From Fodinibacter sp963800505 (GTDB lineage: Bacteria; Actinomycetota; Actinomycetes; Actinomycetales; Dermatophilaceae), in the NCBI GenBank assembly GCA_963800505.1, contig CAWDBL010000037.1:434001-498000 (forward strand): a stretch of 64,000 nucleotides of DNA, written 5' to 3'. The position numbers and the translations under genes were made by a program. Positions 16,868-26,241 of this stretch are shown here, piece after piece. The notes under the pieces were generated by a model. That model worked only from the letters and a program-made list of their open reading frames with translations, made no database searches and was not told the DNA's origin. Within the stretch, counting starts at the first letter, position 1; each line of letters begins with the position of its first letter.

Positions 16868-17237
16868 CACTCGGCGTCTTGAGTGGAACTTCTTTGAGTG
16901 CCTGTGGGAAAATGGGCGGCACGATGCGTTGAGCACGGCAAGCCAACCAGGCCCGGCCGGCCGTCCGCGGAAGGGGGCCAGCTGTGGCACGGCCCGCGTG
17001 TACCGAGCCTGGGCACTCGACGCGCACAACCCGGCTCGCGGGACGGTTGTGAGAGACGGCTGCTGCGACCAACGGGCAGCGGTTATGGCTCGTCAGGCAG
17101 CGCTGAGCGACCACCAAGCGTTGTTCGTGGAGGTCACGTCGACGGCGTCGACAGCCTAGCCCAACCAGGTCGCGAGGGAGCAGAAGGCGGACGGGTGCGT
17201 CACTACGCGCCACCGCAGCCGTGCCCGAACACCTGGC

Positions 17238-17933
17238 TCTCGGGTAGCGCGCTACGACGTCGACGGCAAGAGCCGTCAGCGGCCGCGGCAGCGCTACTTG
17301 TGCACCCCGCAGGGCTGGTACAAGGGGGCGACGCGCCACGAGGACCCTGTGCATGCCAGGCACGTGTTCACTCCGGTGCTGCCACGCGAGCACGTCAAGG
17401 GTGTGGCCGAGTGCGAGCACCTGCCTCGAGCTGCGTGCCACGATCGCGGTGACCCGACTTCCGCTCGCCAATCAGGCACGGCGCAGGTCGTGCATGTCGC
17501 CCTGTCCTGCCTCGGTCGAGTCGATTAGCGAGGTCGGGCTGTGGGTACAGGGACAGGTGAAGACCACCGGGTTGTCGTCGAGGAACAAGGACGCGTGGCG
17601 CCGCGCAGCGACCGGGTCGAGGTGTTCGCCCCGGTGCTGTGGGAGGACTGGACTGCCACTGATGGTGCAGCGAACAACAGCCGCGACCGAAGAACCCGCG
17701 TGTGGTCCTCCTTGACGACCTACCGATGTTCAGCAAGCGCACGCCTGGCCGCCGCGCCTACCAACGGTTCGCGGTCCTCGCGGCGGCTGAGGCCGTTCCT
17801 GACTCTCCGGACCGGGCGCCGGGTGGTGCGGCTGGGGACGTTGCGGGCGCTGCCCACCCACGAAGCGGCCTCCTACCGGCTCCTGCTCGACGACCTCGTC
17901 AACGACTACGGGTTCGTGCCGCGGCTCACCTGA
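17238..17933 (+). pseudogene. Transposase remnant, several frameshifts
   Basis: Short blocks in different plus-strand frames match an actinobacterial transposase layout that I recall: KSRQRPRQRYLCTPQGW and HVFTPVLPREHVKGVAECEH (zinc-ribbon-like N-terminal region, about 17260-17430), VEVFAPVLWEDW (about 17611-17646), and VLLDDLPMFSKR followed by AYQRFAVLAA (about 17703-17785). The last frame ends at 17933 with EAASYRLLLDDLVNDYGFVP. No complete DDE domain remains. It is probably the transposase of the surrounding insertion. Confidence 0.6.
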
Positions 17934-18157
17934 TCCCGGCGCGCACCGTAGTCCGGCTACAGCGTGGGCAGTTCGGCGCGACCAGGCGGAGGCACCGAAC
18001 CCGGCACTGCTGGAACTGGGCTGACGAGGCCGGAGCGGGCCGGTCAGCGGTCCGGACCGGCGGACGGGGACGCTGGCTCGGCCCGGGCGGCGCGCCGGCG
18101 GCGCAGCTGACCTGCGGCTTGGGCCGTGGGCGGTCGCGCAACCGGTAGAGCCGGTGA

Positions 18158-18990
18158 CTACCGCAGGCCTTCCGACGACCACGTACCGACTTGCAGGACC
18201 GGGCACCGTGCCGTGGCGGTGCCGTCCCAGGCGTCCAGCCCCGCCCAGGCTAGGAACCACGTCGGTGCCCGGGGGCCGTCGAGCACCGCGGCGAGGCGCT
18301 CGGAGCGGGGGTCGCGGGTGCGGGCGGGCAGGCTCCACAGGTGCTCGTAGGGCGAGCCGAGGCCGGACGCCAGCTGGACGTCGGCACGCCCGCCCAGACG
18401 GTGAGCGCGTCGCCGGCGCGCGAGGCGGCCCGATGCCCCGGCCCACGAGACCGGCGTTGAGGGCCGGCCGGCCGCCGGCCACGTGCGCACCCACGTCACG
18501 GCGCTGAGCCCGGAACCGACGACGAGCCCCGCGACGACGACGCCGGTCACGACCCGGCTGCAGGGCGGCCGTGCGGCCACCCGGCGTGCCGGATGCCAGC
18601 GCGGCAGGGCCAGGACGTCGGTGGCCAGGAAGGTCGGGCGGTGCTGGTGACAGGGCCGCGGAGTCGACGAGCAGGACGGCGAGGGTCGCCACCGTCAGCA
18701 CCGGACGCCGGCCGAGGCGGCGCAGCGAGAGCGGACCACAGCGGGGAGCACCAGCCGGCGTGACGACCGGCGACGAGGTCCGCCGCCGGCGCACGGGGCG
18801 ACGGGCGCTGACGATGACGTCGAGCGCTCGGCGCGGAGCCGACACCGCGTACCAGAGCGTCGGCGGGCGGACGTCGTTGGCGAGGGCCAGGCGCACTCCG
18901 CGTCGAGGGAACGACGCCGTCTCGTCGAGGCTTCGACCGGGCCACGGCGGCAGTGGCGCGTCGGGCCGGCGGGAGATAGGGCACGAGGTT
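18158..18990 (-). pseudogene. Degraded membrane protein (glycosyltransferase-like) remnant
   Basis: Minus-strand blocks in at least two frames resemble a multi-spanning actinobacterial protein: an upstream basic region followed by RRPVLTVATLAVLLVDSAAL (near 18690), a hydrophobic segment VVTGVVVAGLVVGSGLSAVTW, then GSPYEHLWSLPARTRDPRSE and APTWFLAWAGLDAWDG near 18200-18350. The latter pattern recalls large ArnT-like membrane proteins of Nocardioidaceae. Frameshifts prevent a continuous product. Family identification is tentative. Confidence 0.45.
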
Positions 18991-19370
18991 CTGCTTGAGG
19001 AGCGCATGGGCGAGGAGTGGAGACGGCGGCTGCCCAGGGTGCAGCGCGCAGGCAGCAGGTGAGCCGAGCGCGGAGCGACAGACTCTTGGCGGGACAGGGA
19101 TCGAGGTTGCTCACAGTGCTCGTCCGATCTCGGGCTGCGGTGCGCCCGGGCGCCGGCGCCCCGTTCGGCACCCGAGCGCTACCCGCGGCAGCGTGCAACA
19201 GCACCGCGCAGCCGACCACGGCCGCCCACGATGCCGTCCCACGAGCTCGGTGACGCGGTGGATGGCCGGCGAGGCGGCCGAGTGCCGTTGCGGCGTCGAG
19301 GTGAACCCGCTCGTCGTTGGCGACGTCGTCTCGGGTGTGTGTCGCTGCGGTCAGCAGACACGTCTTGCGA

Positions 19371-19900
19371 CAGTGTGGGTGAGACTCTTTGACGTGTGTC
19401 GGTCGATTGTGCTTGCGGGTTCGCCGTTTTCTTTGTTGTATGTAGTGTTTGTATTGTTTGTTTTTTGCTGCTCTTTTCTTTGCTGTTTTCGCTCTGCCGC
19501 TGCCACGTAGGTGGTGACGTTAGCGTTAAGTGGTGGTCCGGCCAAAGCGGCCGTGCCGTGCGCGGACCATATATTCGGTTCTGCGTTGACAGACGTCGAC
19601 TTGGCTCCGGCTGTATCGGCCCGCCCGTCTGCTATTCAGGCGTCGGTCACGCGCGATAGCGCTTCTCTACGAGGGTGCTGCTGATGTTGATGGTGGTTTG
19701 TTATGGCTTGCAGCTGTTGTGACACAGTTAAGATTAGTTGACCCCGAAGCGAGTAGGCTTGCGCTCCTTCCTATGATTGACTGAGCCATTTTAGAGATTG
19801 CGATGTTGAGTTATTGTTGTAATTGGAGTTGTTTAGTTGGTTTTATGTATGCTATTGCTTTATCGCTCGGCTTGGCTCAGCTTCGCGTGGCGCGGTGACC
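19371..19900. other. Low-GC, gene-poor patch inside the nested insertion
   Basis: Composition drops sharply compared with its surroundings, with T-rich runs around 19425-19490 and AT-rich text around 19680-19865. Frames are short and not codon-biased like the host. No gene, RNA or origin could be recognised. It is probably foreign DNA from a lower-GC source, or intergenic plasmid or phage sequence. Confidence 0.6.
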
Positions 19901-19948
19901 GGCGATTTCCCACACCTTTCCCTCAAGACGGCGAGAGGTCGACTGCCA

Positions 19949-20087
19949 TTGGGTTTCCGGGCCGAACGAGGGCTACGGCTTCGCGACCGCAGCGTACGGG
20001 GACGGGCGCCTGACCGACGCTGAGCTCGAGGGGGCCATTCGCAACTTCCTCAGCCAGCTCGATCCCACCACGGGCTACCACAAGTAG
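19949..20087 (+). pseudogene. 3' piece of the split 71-aa hypothetical gene
   Basis: Directly after the second copy of CGACTGCCA the frame reads WVSGPNEGYGFATAAYGDGR, then LTDAELEGAIRNFLSQLDP, ending TGYHK and TAG at 20087. It completes the 5' piece at 16791-16867 in the same frame. The block has clean host-like codon use, which suggests that the disruption is fairly recent compared with the decay inside the insertion. Confidence 0.75.
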
Positions 20088-20163
20088 GGCATTGGCTAAC
20101 GCCGCCAAGCGCACGATCATGCCGCGATCGGGCAGCTCGACAGGCGGCGGAATGCCCTACTTG
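20081..20163. repeat. 13-bp perfect inverted repeat after the split gene
   Basis: CAAGTAGGGCATT (20081-20093) and AATGCCCTACTTG (20151-20163) are exact inverted repeats around 57 nt, the first overlapping the stop codon of the split gene. It may be a terminator or the ends of a small mobile cassette. Confidence 0.5.
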
Positions 20164-20511
20164 ATGGGAGGCCATCCGTTGGGACGAGGCGTGGCATCCC
20201 TCGACTGAGTCCGGAGATGGTGGAAGTCGCGCTCGGCGACTGGCCGACCGCAAGCCCCAATCAACCCTCGGGACGGCTACGCCCGCGCGATGCCCGTACG
20301 GCGCATGCGCCATGTGATCCACGCTGCTGACCGCTCTTCCGCCCCGACGCACACTGGAAGCGTCACAGCCGAGCAGGGGCCATACAGGAGGGGCAGGGAT
20401 GACACCACAGACCACCACCGATCAGTGGGCCAGATCAGACCGTCACACCACCCCGACACGCCGAAACGCCGCCCAGGTGGGGCCACCCCAAGCCGTCATG
20501 CCGGGGCCAAC
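20164..20511. other. No supported gene
   Basis: About 350 bp of island sequence with only short overlapping frames and no recognisable product, up to the point where MATE similarity begins. Confidence 0.5.
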
Positions 20512-20955
20512 TCAGGCTGTCAAAGTCAGGACGAGCATCGCGGGGATGCCGAACGCCGAGATCCGCAGGTAGGTGGTCGCCCGGCCGAGGGCGTCGGCGG
20601 AGGCGCCGAACAGGCCCGCGAGTGGGCGGGCCGTGCTCGCCACGACCGCGGTGGTGAGGATCCCGAGCCCCACGGCCAGCCAGGTGCCGTCGATACCGGC
20701 CGCCACGGCCGGAGCGCGACCCGGCAACCAGCTGCCGCGCGACGACGGAGGTCGTGCCGTACGAGAGGAAGACGAAGACGATGGCCGCGGTGAGCAGGAC
20801 GGCGCTGGCCACCCCGAGCCCGGCGAGCGGGGCGACGCCGAGCCGTCCGACGATCGCGGAGTGGACGAGGAGGAAGAGCGGTTCGGCGACCAGAGCCAGG
20901 AACGCGGGGACGGCGAGCCACAGGACCTCCGGGTGTGGGGCGTGGGCGCGCTCAC
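20512..20955 (-). pseudogene. MATE efflux transporter, N-terminal fragment
   Basis: Read on the minus strand, one frame gives HPEVLWLAVPAFLALVAEPL, LFLLVHSAIVGRLG and VASAVLLTAAIVFVFLSYGT; after about 20710 the frame shifts by one and continues WLAVGLGILTTAVVASTARP, then ALGRATTYLRISAFGIPAML and a stop. These are the first four or so helices of a DinF-type MATE drug/proton antiporter, normally about 440 aa. No proper start codon fits the first frame. The C-terminal third of a similar gene is at 27182-27600, not downstream as expected. Confidence 0.75.
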
Positions 20956-21117
20956 CCCGCCCCTCGGGTCCCGCTCGACGGGCCCGGTCCGGTCGTCGCG
21001 CGTCGCACGACCGACTCCGTCGCCGGCGCGGGGACGGGTCGCTCGGCTGCCTCCGGAGCGGCGCGAAAGGACCCCGCGGGGCGAGCCCACGGGGTCCTTC
21101 CGGTCAGGCCCGGGAGG

Positions 21118-22095
21118 TCACTCGACGAGGACCGCCCCGGTTCCGAGCAGTGCACCCTCGGAGGAGACGACGCGCATCTCACCGAAGAGCTGGCGGCCGT
21201 CGGCGGCCTCCGCGAGCGCGTTGAGCGTGCCCGGGACCGTCACCGACTCACCACCGTCGAGCTGCACCGCCGGGGAGGGCACGTCGAGCGAGCCGAGCGC
21301 GGGCGAGAAGAAGACGTCGCGGTAGTCGGACTCGGTGGTCGCGGCCGGGATCCGCATCGCCTCGACCTCGATGCCGGTGTACGTCCGGGCCTGGTCGCGA
21401 TGGACACCGCCTCCTCGGAGTCACCGTCGGCCGACTGGCCCACGGTGTTCCCCGCCTCGTCGTAGACGTAGAGGTCCAGGTCCGCGCCCAGGTCCGAGGT
21501 GTTTCCGATGACGGCGTCCAACCGGGACGCGCCCGCGGGCACGACGACCTCGAAGGACTGGGTGGCGCCGTCCGCGATGGTCTTGCGGTCAGAGACCGCC
21601 GACCCCAGCGGTCCGCCCTGCGGCTCGATGGTCACCGGGCTGTAGTCGTTCGTGACCTTCCACTCCACGTCGGTGGACTCACCGGGTGCCGCCTTGACAG
21701 TCTGGGTCTCCGGGGAGACTGTGACGCCCTGGACGGCGGCGGTGACCTTGTACGGGTTCGACAGGAACGGCGAGGTGCGCCGGGCCTCTACGATCAGCTC
21801 CCACACGCCTGGCAGCGGGTTGGCGTAGGACCGCGAGGTCGGGTTGCACACCGAGCGGTCGCTGAAGTTCGTGAAGCACTGGAGCGACGAGGTCGAGTCC
21901 ACCGGCACCCGTAGGGGTTGAAGGCGATGAAGCGCGTCTGGCTCTTCGTGGCGATCCCGGAGAGGTTGACCTGCAGCGCCTTGGCGCCCTCCGGGACAGT
22001 GACGAAGATCCGCTTGAACAGGTTGCGCTCGACCTTGCAGGAACACCTCGCACGCGAAGCGTCGCGCAGTCACGGTGAGACGACGACGGCGAGCA
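21118..22095 (-). pseudogene. 3' continuation of the S8 protease gene, frameshifted
   Basis: Beyond the stop at 22096 the protease clearly continues in other frames: ERNLFKRIFVTVPEGAKALQ (about 22000), then after another shift VPVDSTSSLQCFTNFSDRSV and NPLPGVWELIVEARRTSPFL, DLGADLDLYVYDEAGNTVGQ, and after a shift near 21395 MRIPAATTESDYRDVFFSPA, ending at 21118. At least four single-base shifts are needed. Intact, the protein would be about 1090 aa, the tail forming beta-sandwich (PPC/proprotein-like) domains. Either the 3' end has decayed or this part contains sequence errors. Confidence 0.75.
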
Positions 22096-24390
22096 TCACC
22101 GGTGGTCGACGAGCTTGATCGACGGGTCATTGATCTGGAGGATCGCCGAGTGCAGGCCGGTCGTGGTGGCCCGGGCCTGAACGGCGACGTCGGCGGCGAC
22201 GCCCTTGCGGAGGTTCACCGCCTTGGGCGCTCGGAAGGTGCCGTCGTTGCCGACGATCCGGATGTTGTGCCTGACAGCCTTGGTCGCCCCCGAGGTGCGG
22301 GTGACCGTCACCGGGTAGGTACGGCGCTCCTTGAGGACCTGGCCACCGTCTCCGGCCGCGCAGTCGTTGTAGAGGCCGGGGCCCTTGCCGGGCGTGGCGA
22401 GGTAGTTCGACAGCGCGGTGCAGACACTGGCGGAGGTCGTGTAGTCACCGATCGCGGGGTACTTGCGGAGCAGCTTCCACGCTCCGGGGACGTCCACCTG
22501 GCCGTTGCCCTGTCCGACGGCCTCGAGCGACTTCTGGTAGTCGGCCGAGGTGTACATCGACTCGCGCAGCTGCTTCGGGGTGATCGGGGTCCCCGTGGCG
22601 AACCCGGCCGAGAGCAGGAGCGCGGCGGACCCGGCGGCCTGCGGGGAGGCCATCGAGGTGCCGTTGAACATGGCGTACCCGACGGGGAGGGTGTAGCCGG
22701 CCTCGGCGACGCCGGGCTGCGCCAGCCACTGGGGGACGGTCGAGACCGCGGACCCCGGTGCCATGACGTTGGGCTTGAACCCGCCGTCCTCGCGCGGGCC
22801 GCGCGAGGAGAAGTTGTGCAGCGCGAGCTTGCTCGAGACCACCGAGCCGTAGTTCGCGAGCCAGGTCTCCTTGCTGATCGAGGAGGCGACGCTCACGACG
22901 TCAGCGGCGACCGATGGGTCACCGATGGTGTTGATGCCCGCTCCGCTGTTGCCGGCGGAGATGAACAGCTGCACCCCGAACTCGGAGATGATCCGGTCGT
23001 AGAGCTCGGCCCGGGCGTTGTTGCCGTCGTTGAGGGCCGGCAGGCCGCCGATCGACATGTTGACGACGTCGACGCCGCGGTTGGCGACGAGGTCGACCAT
23101 GCCGTCGGTGAGCGCGGCGGCGGTGCAGCCGCCGCCCCAGGTGCAGGCACGCGAGGAGACGATCTTGGCACCGGGTGCCTGGCCGTCCATCTTCCCGCCG
23201 AACATGCTGTTCGCGGCGGCGATGCCGGCGACGTGCGAGCCGTGCGCGTCCTCGACGATGCCGATGTTCACGAAGTCGACGGTCGCGGGCAGGGTGGGGT
23301 CCTGGTACGGCGCGAGGCTGACGTCCTCGCGGTACTCGACGACGAACGGCATCCGCTCGACGAGGGGGGTCGAGGGGTCGTCGACGCCGAAGTGGCCGAC
23401 GTCGTAGTTCTCGTTGTAGGGCCGCATCAGCTCGTCGGCCGAGAAGTTCTGGTCCTGGTTCGCGTCGACCCAGATGTCGTGGGTCGTGGTGTCGTAGAGG
23501 ATGCCGAAGCGGTCGGTGGTGTCGCCGTCACGGTTGACGTCGCCGCCGGGCTCGCTGCCCGAGGTGATCGACTCGCTGAAGCGGTTGATCCGGTAGGTCC
23601 CCGCGGGGGCGGTCCACGTCGAGCCCGCGTAGGTGAACGACGGGCCGGTGACCTCGGTGAGCATGGCGCGCCACGTGCCGTCGCCGTCGAAGACAGGGTC
23701 GGTGGCCGTCACCCAGTCGGTGACCTTCCGCTCGCCGGTGCTGGTCTCCTTGAGCGCCGGGTGGTCCAGGTCGACGCCGGAGTCGAGGATGCCGATGGTG
23801 ACCCCGCGGCCGTCCCAGGCCTTGTGCTTCTTCTTGAAGTCGACCGACCCGGTCTCGTCCGTCGGCATGTAGGGGTTGGCGTCCGGGGTCTTCTTGCTCG
23901 GACCGGGGTAGGTCCGGCCCGAGGACTTCTTGCCCTCGGCTTCCGGATCGGGCAGCGGCACGGACTCGTCGAGGTCGACGGCGTCCACGCGGGAGAGACC
24001 GGCGACCGAGATGACCTTGCTCGTCGGCACGCTGGCGCGGACGTAGCCGATCTTGTCGTTGGTCATCCCGACGAAGCCGCCGCGGGCGGTGATCTCCTTC
24101 GCGACGTCGGCGATCGTGCCCTTGTCGACGGCGAGGATCAGGGTGACCCGCTTGGTGCCGTCGGCCACCGCCTTGTCGAGCAGCTCACGGTCGTGCTGAC
24201 CGAGCTTCTCCTCGGCCGTGCCCTTGGTGGGCTCCTTGACCTGGTCGGTCTGGAGCTCGGCACGGGGGGCCTTGTCGATCTTGGTCCGGGGGTCACCAGG
24301 GCTGGCCGCGGTGGCGGTCGCCAAGGTGCCCGTCGTCAGGACTGCGGCGACGGCGGCGGCGATTGCCACCCTCGTCGACCGTCGGGACAT
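22096..24390 (-). CDS. S8 family subtilisin-like serine protease, secreted (3' end broken)
   Basis: The open frame of 764 aa starts best at ATG 24390 (MSRRSTRVAIAAAV), giving a Sec signal peptide of about 29 residues ending ATATAAS; an upstream start at 24477 lacks this. An inhibitor-like prodomain (about 50-150) precedes the catalytic domain, with Asp203 in ILDSGVDLDHP, His383 in DAHGSHVAG, oxyanion Asn481 in SAGNSG and Ser579 in NGTSMASPQAAG. Two Asp-rich loops (DVNRDGDTTD, DANQDQNFSADE) may bind calcium. The large insert between Asp and His is typical of big extracellular S8 enzymes. It lies in the island; similar proteins occur in Nocardioidaceae, by recollection. Confidence 0.88.
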   Translation of the reverse strand: MSRRSTRVAIAAAVAAVLTTGTLATATAASPGDPRTKIDKAPRAELQTDQVKEPTKGTAEEKLGQHDRELLDKAVADGTKRVTLILAVDKGTIADVAKEITARGGFVGMTNDKIGYVRASVPTSKVISVAGLSRVDAVDLDESVPLPDPEAEGKKSSGRTYPGPSKKTPDANPYMPTDETGSVDFKKKHKAWDGRGVTIGILDSGVDLDHPALKETSTGERKVTDWVTATDPVFDGDGTWRAMLTEVTGPSFTYAGSTWTAPAGTYRINRFSESITSGSEPGGDVNRDGDTTDRFGILYDTTTHDIWVDANQDQNFSADELMRPYNENYDVGHFGVDDPSTPLVERMPFVVEYREDVSLAPYQDPTLPATVDFVNIGIVEDAHGSHVAGIAAANSMFGGKMDGQAPGAKIVSSRACTWGGGCTAAALTDGMVDLVANRGVDVVNMSIGGLPALNDGNNARAELYDRIISEFGVQLFISAGNSGAGINTIGDPSVAADVVSVASSISKETWLANYGSVVSSKLALHNFSSRGPREDGGFKPNVMAPGSAVSTVPQWLAQPGVAEAGYTLPVGYAMFNGTSMASPQAAGSAALLLSAGFATGTPITPKQLRESMYTSADYQKSLEAVGQGNGQVDVPGAWKLLRKYPAIGDYTTSASVCTALSNYLATPGKGPGLYNDCAAGDGGQVLKERRTYPVTVTRTSGATKAVRHNIRIVGNDGTFRAPKAVNLRKGVAADVAVQARATTTGLHSAILQINDPSIKLVDHR

Positions 24391-24673
24391 GGGTGGCTTC
24401 ACCGAGATCCTGTCTGGTCGGAGGCACGCGCCTGCGTCGCGGGCTAGGTGGCGACAGGCAACCACGTTCTTGTTCACGAGAACAGACTCTGGAGCGCACG
24501 AGTTTCAAGTCTTACCTTCGCTTTACCGGAGGTTCTGCTGGGAACTCCCTATAAGGCGGGCACCGCGTCCGGCTTCGCCGCCCGACCACGGGCCGTGCTC
24601 GGCGTCGCCGTCAGCCCGTGCCGACGACGCCGACGGAAGCCTCGCGGCGGGGGTCGCCGGCGGCGACGAGCTA

Positions 24674-25676
24674 GGGCTTGCTACGAAAGTGACTGATGGG
24701 GTTTCAGGGCGTGTCGTGTGGATGAGGCGAAGCTCCCGGAGTAGCGCTGGTGGTGTCTACTCCTCCGCGCCCTCCGGGAGCTTCGATGCCCACGATAGAT
24801 GCAGCCTCTCGTCATGACCTGAGCGATGTTCAGTGGGCGGTGTTGGAGCCTTTGCTGCCGGTGCGCCGCCCGGCGAGGTCGTCCGCGCCGCTGGCCGCTG
24901 CGGGGGTTGGTCGACGGGGTGCGACACCGGACCCGGGCCGGGTGTCCCTGGCGGGACGTCCCCGTCCGGTACGGGCCCTGGTGGCGGGTGTACGCGCTGT
25001 TCGCATGCTGGCAGGCGCTGGGGGTGTGGGCGCGGGTCGAGGCCGCGCTGCGGGCGCAGGCCGACGCCAGGGGGAAGCTGTCCTGGCAGGTGTCGGTGGA
25101 CTCCACCACTGCCCGCGCCCACATCCACGCTGCAGGTGCGCCCGGGACAGCGTCGATCGGTGAGGGGGAACCGGATCGCCACGCTGGGAAGATCGCGAGG
25201 GGGCTGCGGCACCAAGACCCACGCCGCGATCGACCAGCATCGCGGGGTCCTGGCGTTCATCCTCACCCCCGGCCAGGACGGCGACAGCCCACAGCTGGTC
25301 CCCGTGCTCGAAGCCATCAGCGTCGCCCGCCCGGGTCCCGGGCGACCTCGTCGACGCCCGCAGCGGGTCCTGGCCGACAAGGCCTACTCCTCCCGAGCGA
25401 ACCGGGCCTGGCTACGCCAGCACCACATCGCCGCGACCATCGCGGTCCCCGCCGACCAAGCCGGCCACCGCGCCAGGCGTGGCTCCCACGGTGGCCGGCC
25501 ACCGGCGTTCGACCCCCAGAAGTACAAGGACCGTCACGCCGTCGAGTGCGGCTTCAACCACCTCAAACACCACCGAGGGTTCGCCACCCGCTACGACAAG
25601 CTCGCCGTCCGATACGCCGCCAGCGTGCACATCGCCAGCATCGACCACTGGCTCAAACGACTTTCGTAACAGGCCC
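24674..25676 (+). mobile_element. IS5-family insertion sequence
   Basis: The ends are 17-bp inverted repeats with two mismatches: GGGCTTGCTACGAAAGT (24674-24690) and, on the minus strand, GGGCCTGTTACGAAAGT (25676-25660). CTAG at 24671-24674 and 25679-25682 could be a short target duplication, but it overlaps the left repeat, so this is uncertain. Between the ends is one transposase gene in three frames, preceded by a perfect 13-bp hairpin (24729-24741 with 24772-24784, arm GAAGCTCCCGGAG) ending two bases before the ATG. Confidence 0.85.
24786..25669 (+). pseudogene. IS5-family transposase with two frameshifts
   Basis: Translation passes through three frames. The first (from ATG 24786) gives MPTIDAASRHDLSDVQWAVL and EPLLPVRRP; the second gives RWPLRGLVDGVRHRTRAGCP, WRDVPVRYGPWWRVYALFA and WQVSVDSTTARAHIHAAG (first catalytic Asp in VDSTT); the third gives TKTHAAIDQHRGVLAFILTP, LADKAYSSR (second Asp) and RHAVECGFNHLKHHRGFATR (catalytic Glu in VECGFN). 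Some IS5/IS427 elements use one programmed frameshift, but two successive +1 steps near 24870 and 25180 suggest inactivation. Confidence 0.85.
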
Positions 25677-25678
25677 GT

Positions 25679-25903
25679 CTAGCCGTCCACCTGCCACAGG
25701 GCGGCGGCCGCCCCGCCGAAGTACATCGACAGCTCGCCGTGGTCGTGGTGGGCCGACCCCGTGGTGACGATGGCCTCGGCGATCCCCGGGTCCGACTCGC
25801 GCTCGACGATCGCGTAGTCCACGTTGCCCAGGCCGAACATCACTGTCTCAGCGGCAGGCTCCTCGGTCAGGTCATCAACCCACACCACGACGTCACGCTT
25901 CAC
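25679..25903 (-). CDS. Small hypothetical protein (74 aa)
   Basis: From GTG 25903 the frame reads VKRDVVVWVDDLTEEPAAET and later VMFGLGNVDYAIVERESDPG, then TTGSAHHDHGELSMYFGGAA, ending LWQVDG. It is acidic with no signal peptide or membrane segment, and ends within the right flank of the IS5 element. Codon use is host-like and there is no frameshift, so it is likely real. I do not recognise the family. It is divergent from the next gene. Confidence 0.6.
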   Translation of the reverse strand: MKRDVVVWVDDLTEEPAAETVMFGLGNVDYAIVERESDPGIAEAIVTTGSAHHDHGELSMYFGGAAAALWQVDG

Positions 25904-25980
25904 GGGGTCGGACCCTACCGGCGGCGTGCTGCCGCCGCTCCCCCGCCGGCGGCCGTCAGCCGCGGCCGCACAATGGAGAG

Positions 25981-26241
25981 ATGGGCATCCCACCACCTCC
26001 CTCCCGCGAGGTGCCCCTACGGGACCGGCCGGTCCAGACGGGCGACCCCGGGCGCGGCGGACCTGCGCACCGCTGGGTGACAGGCCCGGATGCGAAGCAG
26101 GAGCATCCGGGAGTTCTCGTCACGTGGCAGCGTGGGGAGACGGGGTGGATGGGCTGGGTCCTGCACGTCACCGCCGACAGGGAGGGAAACCCGGTGGTGG
26201 CTCAGCAGCTGCTGCACCAGGACCTCATCCGCCCGGCTTGA
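25981..26241 (+). CDS. Small conserved hypothetical protein (86 aa)
   Basis: ATG 25981 opens a frame with a Pro/Arg-rich N-terminus and a compact C-terminal part: HRWVTGPDAKQEHPGVLVTW, QRGETGWMGWVLHVTADREG and VVAQQLLHQDLIRP. This C-terminal pattern looks like a short beta-sheet domain of the kind found in many small actinobacterial proteins of unknown function. It is divergent from the 74-aa gene with 77 bp between starts. Confidence 0.65.
   Translation: MGIPPPPSREVPLRDRPVQTGDPGRGGPAHRWVTGPDAKQEHPGVLVTWQRGETGWMGWVLHVTADREGNPVVAQQLLHQDLIRPA

Larger units (their letters stand above)
16868..19948. mobile_element. Nested insertion with terminal inverted repeats and 9-bp target duplication
   Basis: The 9-bp sequence CGACTGCCA is found at 16859-16867 and 19940-19948. 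Just inside, the left end reads CTCGGCGTCTTGAGTGGAA and the right end, read inward on the minus strand, CTCGCCGTCTTGAGGGAAA; TGTGGGAAA recurs further in on both sides. This is the structure of a transposon of IS256/IS1249 or related type (8-9 bp target duplications). Its transposase is badly frameshifted and it carries extra DNA, including a membrane-protein remnant and a low-GC patch. Confidence 0.8.

Noticed and set aside
20573..21325. 250-codon plus-strand open frame in the island
   Set aside because: Opposite the MATE and protease remnants; no domain or ribosome binding site.
22075..24447. 790-codon plus-strand open frame opposite the S8 protease
   Set aside because: Low-complexity shadow with no motif; the minus strand has the catalytic triad and signal peptide.
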